Shown here one piece after another: positions 36,448 through 47,357 of a stretch of 64,000 bases of DNA; position 1 is the stretch's first letter, and the number at the start of each line of letters is the position of its first letter. Source of the stretch: Rhizoctonia solani (Eukaryota; Basidiomycota; Agaricomycetes; Cantharellales; Ceratobasidiaceae); contig NC_057381.1 of NCBI RefSeq assembly GCF_016906535.1, positions 558,001 through 622,000 of the forward strand, read 5' to 3'. The notes beneath the pieces were generated by a model. That model saw nothing but the letters and a program-made list of their open reading frames with translations. It was not told the DNA's origin and made no database searches. Made by a program: the position numbers and the translations under genes.

Positions 36448-39400
36448 CTACTTGTACACACCATCCAAAACATCAGTCACAGATTTGCTACTTTTGACGC
36501 GGCGCTTGAGATCCTGATTGCGCTTGGTCTGGAAAGTTGAGCCCAATACAGAAGTGGCGGCGCTTGAGATCCTGATTGCGCTTGGTCTGGAAAGTTGAGC
36601 CCAAGTACAGAAGTGCTCAATACCCATGACCGGTTCGGAGATCAACACAGCTTTACCATGGTGTAATTCCCAGTCATGAGGTCCGACCTGTTGGCGGGCA
36701 TGACTTCTCAGAGTTGCATCCTGAAGTGGTGTATGCCAATAGCCGTTTGAATTACGCAAAATAGAATGCCGCTCTGCTGAAGATGTACGTACTAACTGAG
36801 GAATACATTGACATTAGTCAATACTGGAGCGCATACTTGAACAAAAGGCCCTGTGTACTCACCTGCTGAAAAAGCAAGACAACAACGTGTGTCAGTCAAA
36901 GGCCATTTCGGCGTAATGAAGGCAATATACACACAGCCTAAGATAATGAATCCAGGTCCTCGAACCATCAGCGTGCTCCCACAAGCAATACAGCTTATAC
37001 GAACCTTCTATAGTAGAAATACTCAATCCTCAAGTTCTAGGCACAAATTTGCTGTCAAGAAAAATAAGTACGTACCGCCTGAAAAAGTAGATTTGAGTAT
37101 CAATCAAGTTTATTAGCACCTGCTCCGCCAAATTTCTGCTGCATTTGCACCTCCTGGGAGATGAGATACAGGCTTCTGTCAGCACGAGTCACTTCACTAA
37201 AACTAATATCATGCACGTACAAACTGGAACATATAACGAGGATGTTCCGACTGATCAATGGGTGTCCTCTATAGCTATTGTGAATGGCAGATTGAAACAT
37301 ACCCACTAGAAGAGAAGCAGACCCAACGAGCGGCAGTAAGTTTCCATGAGAGGTAGATATGTGTGGTAAACTCACTGGCTAAGATTGTAGACACAGAGTC
37401 TCGAAGGTAAGTACGCATTGCCGCACAAGAGTGATTGCATAACGCACATTCTATAAATAACAAATATGACAAGGAATTCAGCAGGCATTCATACAAGCCA
37501 TGAGAAATATACGCACTTGCTGGGTCAATTCATCAACGTTTATCGTAGCGGAAAAAAGAATACGAAAAAGGAAAAGAAAAAACAGACTCACCATCTGAGG
37601 TGGCAGATATTGAGCAGTAAGCTTGTGAAACGCATGAACAAACTCTACATACCCACTAAGGTATTGGACGGTACAGTGTGTGGTCAGTGGATACCGATGC
37701 TCGACACCAGCCCCGTACGCACCCGCTAAGATACCGAACAGCACGGAGTGAGTGGTCAGCGGATATCGATGCTCGACACCAGCCCCATACGCACCCCCTA
37801 AGATACCGAACAGCATGGAGTGAGTGGTCAGCGGATATCGATGCTCGACACCAGCCCCGTACGCACCCGCTAAGATACCGAACAGCACGGAGTGAGTGGT
37901 CAGCGGATATCGATGCTCGACACCAGCCCCATACGCACAGCCTAAGATACCGAACAGCACGGAGTGAGTGGTCAGCGGATATCGATGCTCGACACCAGCC
38001 CCATACGCACAGCCTAAGATACCGAACAGCATGGAGTGAGTAGTCAGCGGATATCGATGCTCGACACCAGCCCCATACGCACCCACTAAGATACCGAACA
38101 GCACGGAGTGAGTGTTCAGCGGATACCGACGCTCGACACCAGCCCCATACGCACTTCCTAAGATACCGAACAGCACGGAGTGAGTAGTCAGCGGATATCG
38201 ATGCTCGACACCAGCCCCATACGCACATCCTAAGATACGGAACAGCATGGAGTGAGTGGTCAGCGGATATCGATGCTCAACACCAGCCCCATACGCACAG
38301 CCTAAGATACCGAACAGCATGGAGTGAGTGGTCAGCGGATATCGATGCTCGACACCAGCCCCATACGCACATCCTAAGATACCGAACAGCACGGAGTGAG
38401 TGGTCAGCGGATATCGATGCTCGACATCAGCCCCATACGCACATACTAAGATACCGAACAGCACGGAGTGAGTAGTCAGCGGATATCGATGCTCGACACC
38501 AGCCCCATACGCACAGCCTAAGATACCGAACAGCATGGAGTGAGTGGTCAGCGGATATCGATGCTCGACATCAGCCCCATACGCACATACTAAGATACCG
38601 AACAGCACGGAGTGAGTAGTCAGCGGATATCGATGCTCGACACCAGCCCCATACGCACAGCCTAAGATACGGAACAGCATGGAGTGAGTGGTCAGCGGAT
38701 ATCGATGCTCGACACCAGCCCCATACGCACAGCCTAAGATACCGAACAGCATGGAGTGAGTGGTCAGCGGATATCGATGCTCGACACCAGCCCCATACGC
38801 ACCCACTAAGATACCGAACAGCACGGAGTGAGTAGTCAGCGGATATCGATGCTCGACACCAGCCCCATACGCACAGCCTAAGATACGGAACAGCATGGAG
38901 TGAGTGGTCAGCGGATATCGATGCTCAACACCAGCCCCATACGCACAGCCTAAGATACCGAACAGCATGGAGTGAGTGGTCAGCGGATATCGATGCTCGA
39001 CACCAGCCCCATACGCACCCACTAAGATACCGAACAGCACGGAGTGAGTGGTCAGCGGATATTGATGCTCGACACCAGCCCCATACGCACATCCTAAGAT
39101 ACCGAACAGCATGGAGTGAGTAGTCAGCGGATATCGATGCTCGACACCAGCCCCATACGCACAGCCTAAGATACCGAACAGCATGGAGTGAGTGGTCAGT
39201 GGATATCGATGCTCGACACCAGCCCCATACGCACCCCCTAAGATACCGAACAGCACGGAGTGAGTGGTCAGCGGATACCGACGCTCGACACCAGCCCCAT
39301 ACGCACATACTAAGATACCGAACAGCACGGATTGAGTGGTCAGCGGATATCGATGCTCGACACCAGCCCCATACGCACATCCTAAGATACCGAACATCAC

Positions 39401-41274
39401 CCAATTATTTGTCAGCCATCGTAGCCTATTCCTATTTGTACAGTACCTACAGGCTTAATTTCACCAGGTAGCCGTCATTACATAGTTAGCGAATACCTCT
39501 ACCCAGCTAGTCTACCCAAACCTTCTGAGATGGGTAGTATGAGTACGAAGGTTACCACTGCATGCTTCTTCTCCAGAAACACCCTTCACTCACTGTCTGA
39601 AACCGACGTCCCGATTCATTTTCTATATCATCTAAGAGCTTGGGGGCTACGGCGTACGTACCTCCTGGATTTCGATAGTCAGCATTCCCTCTTCCTCCTA
39701 ACCCTCCACTTAGTGACAAAATCATGAATGCACCTACCAGCTACTCGTACCCAACACCCCAAAATCCTTCAGTTCTCACTCGAGGTGTCGAAATCGACAC
39801 CTGGACACATACCGCCTGCTCCGTTGATGAGTATCACATCAATCCTACTTTCGACCATTAGCTAATCCTCAAATCATCATACATGGGGCTGATACTTGCT
39901 CTTGAATTCATTATAGTTCGCTCACTCTCTACCCATTGGTGCACTACATGAGATTTCGTCATCCTCTATAACAGAAAAAGGTCGCTTACTTCCTATTGAC
40001 ATGACATGTATTTAGCTCTCCTTTCTGCAGGACAGGTAAGCTGTATTCGATTTGGTCAAGAAAACCTTTCGTGCTTACATATAGGCCGCCCCAAAGTCGA
40101 CACCATCATGTTGGGTTGTAACTACTTACTTCCTGTGCACTATCCATACGCATCAGCCCATTGCTTTAATATCATCCGAGCCACTTACTAATGCTAGCGT
40201 TGCGTGCAGCGCATTCACATTAGCCGACATGCGTTCCGGCGACGCACACGACACACTCACAGATCATCCTGTTTCTCTCTAGTCAGGATTCGGTGAACGT
40301 ACAGCCTAACAAATCAGCCATGAGTGCTGTCGAATATATCGTTTCGCACCCCTTGGGTACAGCAGACCTACCAACTATCACAATTGTCATTATGGCTTCT
40401 ACGTCAAGAGAGGTACGAATAAGAGGCCAGTAGACGCGACATGTACCTTCTGCAAAGCACGTAGATTAGTCATCTGCCTTATCTGCACTCTTACACACAT
40501 ACCATCTGTAAACAATGTAGGAAATGAAGTTACAGTCATATGCACCCAGGAGACTACTGACCTTCTGTTGAGTTTGGAAGTCAGGTCAGTAACATAACCA
40601 CGGTTGAACACTCGAACGCACTATCTATATGTGTTGATATATGGTTTCGGTCTAAGGTCATAACTCCCGATTCTGTTGTTATTTGTACATACCCACTGCT
40701 CATGTCTCATCATATCGTGCATAGATATCTCAGTTAGCATGTACTCACATCCTGTTTCCAAACGGGGCTTAATGTCTTTTGTATCCAGGTACAGCAACTC
40801 ACTCACCCTCTGTTGAAGTGTTCGCGACAACCATGGTCAGCACCCAGATCATATCTGGCGAGTTGCACACGAACCGCCTATCAACATTTTAGCTTTGTTT
40901 GCGCCAAACATGAGCAACATTAGAGTTCGGTACGCACTCGCTGTGTGGTTATTGAGGCGGATTCGTCAATCCAGCGTGAATCCGGATCTCTCTGCCGAAA
41001 CCCTACTCACTTCCTGTATGTGCGTATCATATTTTACTTTTGTCAGAATCACAGCGTCTTGCATCGAACCCGGTCTTACATCCTTCAGAATATGCGGGGG
41101 TTACAATCAGGCTCAACAAATCCAAGTGGCTGAGACCCTTATATGACTCATACCTTTGCCTTTGGTTCCTGCATACATCGGACACAGCCAAGGCAATCGA
41201 ATGATAGTATCATGGTATATGGTTATCACCGATGCCCATTGAGTGAGAAGTAGATCCTTGAGAGAGCGTACCAT
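36448..41274 (-). CDS. Gene built of about 60 three-nucleotide exons
   Basis: No family recognised. The ATG is at 41274-41272, the end of exon 1, followed by GTACGC. Exon 2 (41168-41154, or its last 6 nt) reads EPKAK. Then 3-nt exons follow, each with AG before and GT after: DERARDWIKMKLA (41082 to 40303), irregular pieces of 8 and 5 nt, E, E, R, A, L, E, T, a 15-nt exon TSWVE (39511-39497), P, then 24 codons of the tandem array (DYGADWAAWAAY, then AYDADEWAARGR), then WMQNPWFEAKAQL (37655 to 36793). A terminal exon from 36720 continues in phase 0 as DATLRSHARQQVGPHDWELH and ends near KRNQDLKRRVKSSKSV ... VYK at 36448. Introns are mostly 53-80 nt with GTRNGT-like donors, many with visible CTRAY branch sites. 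In all, 58 triplets, none a stop. The product would be about 170-180 aa, Trp/Ala/charged-rich with a basic tail. Seen: the signals. Inferred: that they are spliced. Confidence 0.8.
36501..36617. repeat. 58-bp tandem duplication in terminal exon of the microexon gene
   Basis: GGCGCTTGAGATCCTGATTG starts at 36501 and again at 36559. The second copy is one base longer (CAAGTACAG versus CAATACAG), so the ORF reads the two copies in different frames yet stays open to the stop at 36448. Confidence 0.95.
37700..39400 (-). repeat. 72-bp tandem array: 69-nt intron-like unit plus variable triplet, 24 triplets
   Basis: Triplets sit every 72 bp from 39379-39381 down to 37723-37725. On the minus strand each lies between a conserved TTCGGTATCTTAG and GTGCGTATGGGGCTGG. 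The 69-nt spacer has a donor (GTGCGT), a CTGAC branch (CCGCTGACC) and an acceptor (CTTAG). Spacers are nearly identical, whereas the triplet takes seven forms: GAT, TAT, GGG, GCT, TGG, GAA, CGG. The period is a multiple of three and one frame is open through the array, giving a 640-codon ORF (37478-39400) with a 24-residue repeat (core GILGCAYGAGVEHRYPL). I read this ORF as a by-product of the array. Confidence 0.95.
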
Positions 41275-41276
41275 TT

Positions 41277-42249
41277 CTTATTTCTGATGTATGAGTTTTA
41301 TGATATTTGTTGAAGGCCTCGACGCTTGGTCGCGATCTGCGCAATTGTTAGCTATGGAGGGCTACCGACTCACTAACGAGTGATAGAACGGGGAACGAAG
41401 AATCGAGGGTGCAGAGTTATAAGTTCTCACAACCCAGAGACTCGCACCTACCTCGAGGCGACCTCAAGGTGGTCGTGAGGTCGGTTTGGGCCGGCCCTAA
41501 AGATGCAGACCGTGGTCCTGCTAAACAAGCAAGAGTTGCATGTCTTCTCCAGGAGGTCACCATTAGATAGAATTCTTCGCCGCGCCTCATTGACCGGCCG
41601 CGCTATATACTGAGAATATCCTGTCCAACGTCCATCGATAGTTGTCGTGACCAATGGTTCATACCACCGATGTATGCGCTATGTTTCGAATATGGCTCCT
41701 TGGATCGGGCGGTTGACCCAGACCTTGAGTGTTCGGCAAAGGTTCGGGACGCTGCCTCACACGACAACATAGCTCACCGTCCCAGAAGTCTGATGACATG
41801 CGACTTCGATCTCATGCACGTATATGTTGTCCTTGCAATGTGAGTTCGGCAATGACATCACGGAGCACTCTATACACTTGATCGGATGACTTCCCGGATC
41901 AGAGTGGATGTAATTGTCACACTGTAATGTCACAAGTTGAGCTCTGCGTATATATCGCTAATTTACAATAACATCGAAGAGGATTGTCAAGGTGGAACGT
42001 CTAAAGCTCCTGACCGTATGCTCTGACAGAATCGTCGCGTAAAAAGGCGATATGCGCGGCGCGATATCGGAAGGGTCCCAGGTCGTCGTGGCTTTTTGGT
42101 ATATCGTTTTCGCGTTGGGGGTTTCTCGATATATTGCGGGAAGACCGGTTGACCGTATTTAGTGGAAAAGACCCGGATTTTCTATCCTAGAGCGCGCAGG
42201 TGGCCCAGGGTGTATTTAGACCTCGATTTTTCATTTGGCTTACCAGTTT
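41277..42249. other. Intergenic region upstream of the microexon gene
   Basis: It should hold the promoter and 5' UTR of the microexon gene (-). No other exon was recognised in it. Confidence 0.35.
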
Positions 42250-42773
42250 ATGTACGGCGTGGCTGACATTGATACTCAGACCCAAATTCAGGGCAAGTTC
42301 ATTTCAAGGTGAAGTCACTCTATTAGAGGCACTGTGAGTCGAGCTGGTTTATCTTCTTTGTTATTTTATGAATATTCGCTGAATGGTGTGCTATAATTCC
42401 TCCCGTTATTGAGCTTACGGTTAAACGGACTGAAGGCTCTTCGTTAATTTTATTTTGCAGTTACTAGCCCCAGAGGAGGTTATTTCCAACTACAGCCTAC
42501 AGCCTATGCAAACTCAACCATCGAGGGACAAGCCAGCCAAGACTTCCAACTTTATGTAGCCCATAACGTAATGGATGACCATGTCTCCAGAAGGTGAGCT
42601 TGAATGGGCCACGAATGGTGCCTTATTTTGACGTTTTACACAGCCAAAACACTCTGTCTCAGGCTGATCAGATGCTTCAGCCAACCGATGATCCTTGGCA
42701 AACCGTCGGGATGAGATTCCCTGAATTGGGCGTAGGCGGACATGAGGCGGGGAGTCTTGGTTCTCCTATATAA
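42250..42773 (+). CDS. Doubtful three-exon ORF upstream of M28 peptidase
   Basis: Splicing GT-AG introns (after 42308 and after 42593) gives an open frame of about 104 codons: MYGVADIDTQTQIQGKFIS, PRGGYFQLQPTAYANSTIEG, ASQDFQLYVAHNVMDDHVSR, SQNTLSQADQMLQPTDDPWQ, FPELGVGGHEAGSLGSPI, stop. The sequence looks protein-like, but its last 100 bases, including the TATATAA at the stop, align with the promoter of the M28 paralogue at 49.4-49.5 kb, where this protein is not encoded. It may therefore be a chance frame over a promoter. Family unknown. Confidence 0.3.
42767..42773 (+). promoter_or_regulatory. TATA box of the plus-strand M28 gene
   Basis: TATATAA sits 69 bp before the ATG at 42842. The paralogue on the minus strand has TATATATAA at the matching place (about 49462-49470), within a conserved upstream block. 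Confidence 0.65.
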
Positions 42774-42841
42774 CGCTTGCTCCATTTTTATCTCCTGCAG
42801 AACGCGGTCTCCGTGCTCTAGTATACTCATCAGCTTCGAGG

Positions 42842-44888
42842 ATGAAATCATTTGCAACCACTGCAGCCATCTTGAGTCTCTGCTCGAAACACGTCCTCGC
42901 TCTACCTGGTCGGTCCTACCAGTCAAAGGAACTTGCGTCCAAGAGTTATCAGGACTCGATTACGATCGAAGGGTTGTTGACACATGCGAAAAAGTGGCAA
43001 GAATTTGCGAGCAGCGCAAACGGGTCGAGGAGCTTCGAGTCCGAGGTGGGTTTAGTCTATTCTATTCTCAGCGCGGACACTAATTTTGCTATGGCTGGTA
43101 GGGGTACAAGCTTTCTGCCAACTATGTGTACGATCTTGCTAAGCAGTCGGGATACAAAGTTACTCGCCAGACGGTCGAGTTCCCTCGATCCAAGATCCAC
43201 TCTCAGGAATTGAAGATAAATGACCAAGTGTTCGGTCCGGGGGAGGTCCTTGCACTTACTGTAAGTCTTTGAACCGGTTGAAGTGAGAAATTCTAAACGA
43301 GTGTTTAGTACAGTCCTTCTACTCCCAAAGAGGGTATTACGGCCGGCTTGGCGCTTGTTCTTGATGAGCCAGATACATTTCTCGGTAGTGGATGCCACAG
43401 AGATGATTACGATGGCTTAGATGTTCGAAGAGCGGTAGGGTTTGTACTTGAAACATAAACCAACGTGGCTGACCACTTTCCAGATCGTGTTCATGTCAGC
43501 TAATGGGTGTTCGTTAGCGAACAAGGTAGCTGTGGCTAAGAGAGCAAGGGCACTCGGAGTAGTCATATATAATGACATCCCAGGCCAGGGACCGTTCCAA
43601 GGTCAGATCTCGCCCAATGCGAGCGAGAGCCTGCCGACAGTAATGATCGGTTTCGATGCCGCCCAATCGTTCGTTAAGAAACTTCGGGCATCCGAGTTTC
43701 CTGATCGAGTCAATGTGACCATGAAGATAGACAGCTCAACGGAGAATGTGAAGTCTGATAACATCATGCTCAGACCCCGTGAGTTCAATAAGTCTCTCTC
43801 TCTGCTCTTAATGTGCTGAATTCTCATTGCAGATGGGGCGATCAAAACAATGTAATTCATATTGGAGCCAATCTGGACTCTTCTACCGCCAGCCCAGGTG
43901 TCAATGACAATGGGTCTGGAAGCGCTGCCATCGCCGAGTTGCTTGTGCAACTTGCCAAGTTCAAACCTAGCAAAAATGCTGTGCGGTTCTCGTGGTGGAC
44001 AAATGGAAGTGAGTAGAGCGTATATTATGAAACAAGAATGCATCTAACCCATATATGCGGACAGAAACTGGTTCAATGTATGTGATATGCCTCTTCACGT
44101 AGCCTCCTCACGTAGCCCACTTACAAACATCTGTTTAGTGGATCTGAGCACTATGTCAAGTCGCTCTCGAAAGCCGAAAAGAAGAAAACTGCATTGTATA
44201 TCGATGTAAGCATTCAACCGTCTCATCGATATTGCCATCGGTGTACCTAATGAAAAATCTTCCAGGTAAACACAATTGCATCCCCTAACTACATATACGG
44301 TATCTATGATGGTTGTAACGCTTCGGAGTACAACACTGTCACCCCTCCTCCTGGCTCGTCTGCACTCCAAAAGTTATTCCAGGAAGACTTCGAATCAAAG
44401 GCTCTCCCTTGGACAAACTTTGCATTTAATACGAGCTCCGACTATAATGCATTTTTGAAAGCCGGTATTCCTGTTGGTTAGTATTATTTGTGATCCTACC
44501 CGCGACCATACCGACGCATTTACTCAGGTGGTCTGTCGACCGGTACTACCGGCTTCAAGTCCGAGGTTCAAGTGGCCAAATTCGGTGGTCAATTCGACGT
44601 TGTTTGTGAGTTCACAGGATCGATTTTATGTATGCATTTAACAGTGACTTATTGCATCACCTAGTGACAAATGCTTCGAACGGGCTTGTAAGTACTCTCT
44701 GACCCTTCTACTACCGTAATCGCTGATGTTATGTTTTGCAAGGCGATAATATCGACAATTTGTCCAAGGATGCATTACTAGTGAATGCTCGTTCCATTGC
44801 ACATGTCATCGCCACCACCGCTCAGTCTACCAATGGGATCGATGCTGAAAAGGCGGCCCACAGTAAGAAGGTGGAGACACAAGTTTAG
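42842..44888 (+). CDS. Secreted M28 aminopeptidase paralogue 1
   Basis: Zinc aminopeptidase of family M28 (aminopeptidase Y / Lap2 type) with PA domain, normally secreted. The signal peptide is MKSFATTAAILSLCSKHVLA. Then YVYDLAKQSGYKVTRQTVEF, the PA domain (GCSLANKVAVAKRARALGVV, IYNDIPGQGPFQGQIS), and the catalytic region VIHIGANLDSSTASPG, VNDNGSGSAAIAELLVQLAK, NAVRFSWWTN, GSEHYVKSLSKAEKKKTALY, DVNTIASPNYIYGIYDG and GIPVGGLSTGTTGFKSEV. M28 enzymes normally have GAHLDS with a zinc-binding His; here the codon is AAT (Asn). The EE pair after SWWTN is also disturbed near 44008 by an apparent 2-base loss. Nine or so exons. It faces a closely related gene (47.4-49.4 kb) tail to tail. Likely inactive or altered, which is inference. 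Confidence 0.85.
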
Positions 44889-45260
44889 CTGGGCAATCGA
44901 GGGGTTTCAGTTTGTCAATTCAGGCGCTTCTCTCAAGGGCTACCAGTAATGTCTATGAATTACTTTACGAACAAGTAGCATCTGGCTCCTCAATACGTTC
45001 TTATTAATTCATATTACCCGTTTTGGAAACTTCGATTATTCGTGCTGGCCACAATGAGGAAAACGAATATCAATGGCACTTAAAATGGTTTGAGGCTTCA
45101 CTCGTATATTGTGTATACGTTACCTGGGAAGTCATCATTGCTCCTACGTTTCACATTGGCATGTGCGCATATCAATACCATCCGAATCATATTACAACGC
45201 GATATCCAAGCGTGTACATTGTTAAATATGACATGTATTTCATTTGACAATCCAGATGAT
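44889..45260. other. Intergenic region between convergent genes
   Basis: It separates the 3' ends of the plus-strand M28 gene and the minus-strand terpene synthase. No gene or clear element seen. Confidence 0.35.
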
Positions 45261-46741
45261 CTACCTCTTGATAGCCGGGGCTTGAAGAAGCTTTACTACA
45301 CCGGTTTCTTTGGCCTCTTTTGCATTCGTCCCAAGGTACCCTATTACAGTATGTAAATGACAAGACGGGGCGACAAAATTTGGTGTCCGGTACTTACGAG
45401 GTGTCAAGAAATACCATTCGATGCAGGCTTGTATGGTGTATTCAATGCCTTGAACGTACCGAGCAACCTGACTATCGATGTGGGATCCAAAAGAAGGTAA
45501 CTGAGCCTTAAGTGCCATGTACTCCTCCAGACGTGCTTGAATTCGCTGGTATACATAATCAACCGCTCCTTGCAAATCGAGTCGGTATTATGCATTGCCA
45601 CATAGACGAAAATATGGAGTTGACCACGAGAGTCCTCGACCTAGCAGGCCAAATTCAAGGTCGATACTGTTCGGTATTTGCTAAGCAAGCTCACTTACCG
45701 GGAAGGAGTAAATGTCGTTTGCCCATGACAGTATATCATTTCCGGCCACGCCTAATTCGACAATAGTCGGATTGAGGCGAATTTCATTGGGGAGATCCAA
45801 ACAATGTGCATATTCCATCATGGCTATGTATGTTGAAGTGTTTGAGCAAATCAACCACTTGTTCTTGTTCTTGCGCTTAAGCTTACCATATACTTGTTTA
45901 ACCGCTGATGTATCTCGACGAGTGCTGATATACTGGTCAATTGTTTCGACGCAATCCTCATTCTTGTTGCTGCTTTCTTGATCACCGCTTGGCTGAAATC
46001 TTCCACCGCCTCAACCACATGCTGGATGGCCATACAGCTGCATACTATTGCAAGCTCTAGCCAGAGGCTTTTTGTGTCTAAGATTTGGGCAAGATCATAC
46101 CTTTGCAACATAGCGACAATTTTAATTTCCGAAGGGGGCATATCAGGATTCCGTATCGCATTTACTAAAGTTTTAACTGTGCGTTTCAGCCCTTCGGCAT
46201 CGAGTTCTCCCTTGTCAGCCATATCATCAAACTATTGGCGAAATAATGAGCTCTTGGTTTTGCTACTATGGACACCTACTGACCGCAAATGTCCATAGAA
46301 TAAATCCATCGCCGGGCGAATGTGCTCCAGGTCCGCATCCGGATAGGATAAAGCAGCAAGAAGACAAAACCGGGACTCGAAGAAGACGTCACGTTTCACT
46401 CCGGAGTAGATTTCTGAAAACATGATCATAATAAGTCAGTAAACTTGTCAAACAAAACCATCAACCATAGGGAGGGCTGCGCTGTCCAAACTCCGGTCCC
46501 ATTCCATATGATGCCAGAATTCTATGAGACACCCCAGAGTTTAAACTGAAATGGTACCGATATTTGACCGCCACGATCCTCCCCAAAAAGAGACGGTGTA
46601 AGTACCATAAGTATCAAACCAAACATGAGCAGTCGCTTCTCCCTCGGAAAGATGTGGGTTGCATTTGGAGATGAAGAAATCGCTTGTATAGCTAGCAATG
46701 TCAGGGACGGTGAACTGTGTGATGGGAGTTGCAAAGACCAT
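45261..46741 (-). CDS. Sesquiterpene synthase (class I terpenoid cyclase)
   Basis: Cyclises farnesyl diphosphate. The start MVFATPITQFTVPDIASYTS leads to KCNPHLSEGEATAHVWFDTY, then FFESRFCLLAALSYPDADLE and HIRPAMDLFYGHL, then after an intron the metal-binding DDxxD-type motif as FDDMADKGELDAEGLKRTV. The NSE motif is VAGNDILSWANDIYSFP. The end carries the RY-type motif: an intron joins WYFLTP to RYLGTNAKEAKETGVVKLLQ and APAIKR. This layout is that of fungal sesquiterpene synthases of about 350 aa. Frame joins are imperfect near 46600 and 46270. It is the only evident secondary-metabolism core gene in the window, and its neighbours are the M28 peptidases, so there is no clear cluster. Confidence 0.85.
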
Positions 46742-47357
46742 TGAAGTGTGTAGGAGACAGGAGTTGGTTGAGCCAATGCAGTGACGGGGTTATGTTGTAT
46801 GAGGTGGCCGGTCCTTAAGGCTTATTATATAGTCATGCACTCTTTAAGTCAATACTACAGTATGTGCCACATTATTTACGATTCAATGGTATGCTGTTAA
46901 GAAGAGCAGTTCAAAGACACTGCTATGGGCATCCGTTTTACTATCTTAGGTTATCTTTTACCTCCTATAGCTAAGCCAATCTAAAGAGTTGATCGGGACA
47001 CAGAAAAGCCGTGCTGTTTTTTTAAGCCTGCTCTTCTTTCCGCTCTTCTTATTTTCATGTCACCTGGCTACCATACTTAAGTACTTTTTTATGAATTCAA
47101 GACAGAATGCTCTTCAAAATGTCAATTCCCAGGGACTCATATATCAAATAGATTCAACTATGGCTGCAAGAGGCAGAAGGTGTTTTGCGACTTGAATTAA
47201 AACCGTGGACCGTAGAACCTTAGATATTATATGTCCCCAAATGGCACGCCCACGCAAAATCATATTTAATGAAAACTTAGGCGCACACTCTCTGATATTC
47301 AAGAAAATTGTGGCGCATTCGTCCACTTCAGGCTCATTTCTTTGTGTATGCTATACA
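46742..47357. other. Intergenic region
   Basis: It holds the promoter of the terpene synthase (TATATAA-like sequence near 46823-46833) and the 3' flank of M28 paralogue 2. No coding feature recognised. Confidence 0.35.

Noticed and set aside
37478..39400. 640-codon ORF encoding a 24-residue repeat protein
   Set aside because: Each repeat contains a good donor, branch site and acceptor; unit borders match the microexon chain that continues on both sides with unrelated introns. The long frame follows from the unit length being a multiple of three.
37700..39400. CRISPR-like array with constant repeats and variable spacers
   Set aside because: The variable part is only three bases, the constant part 69, and the host is a eukaryote with splice signals at the borders.
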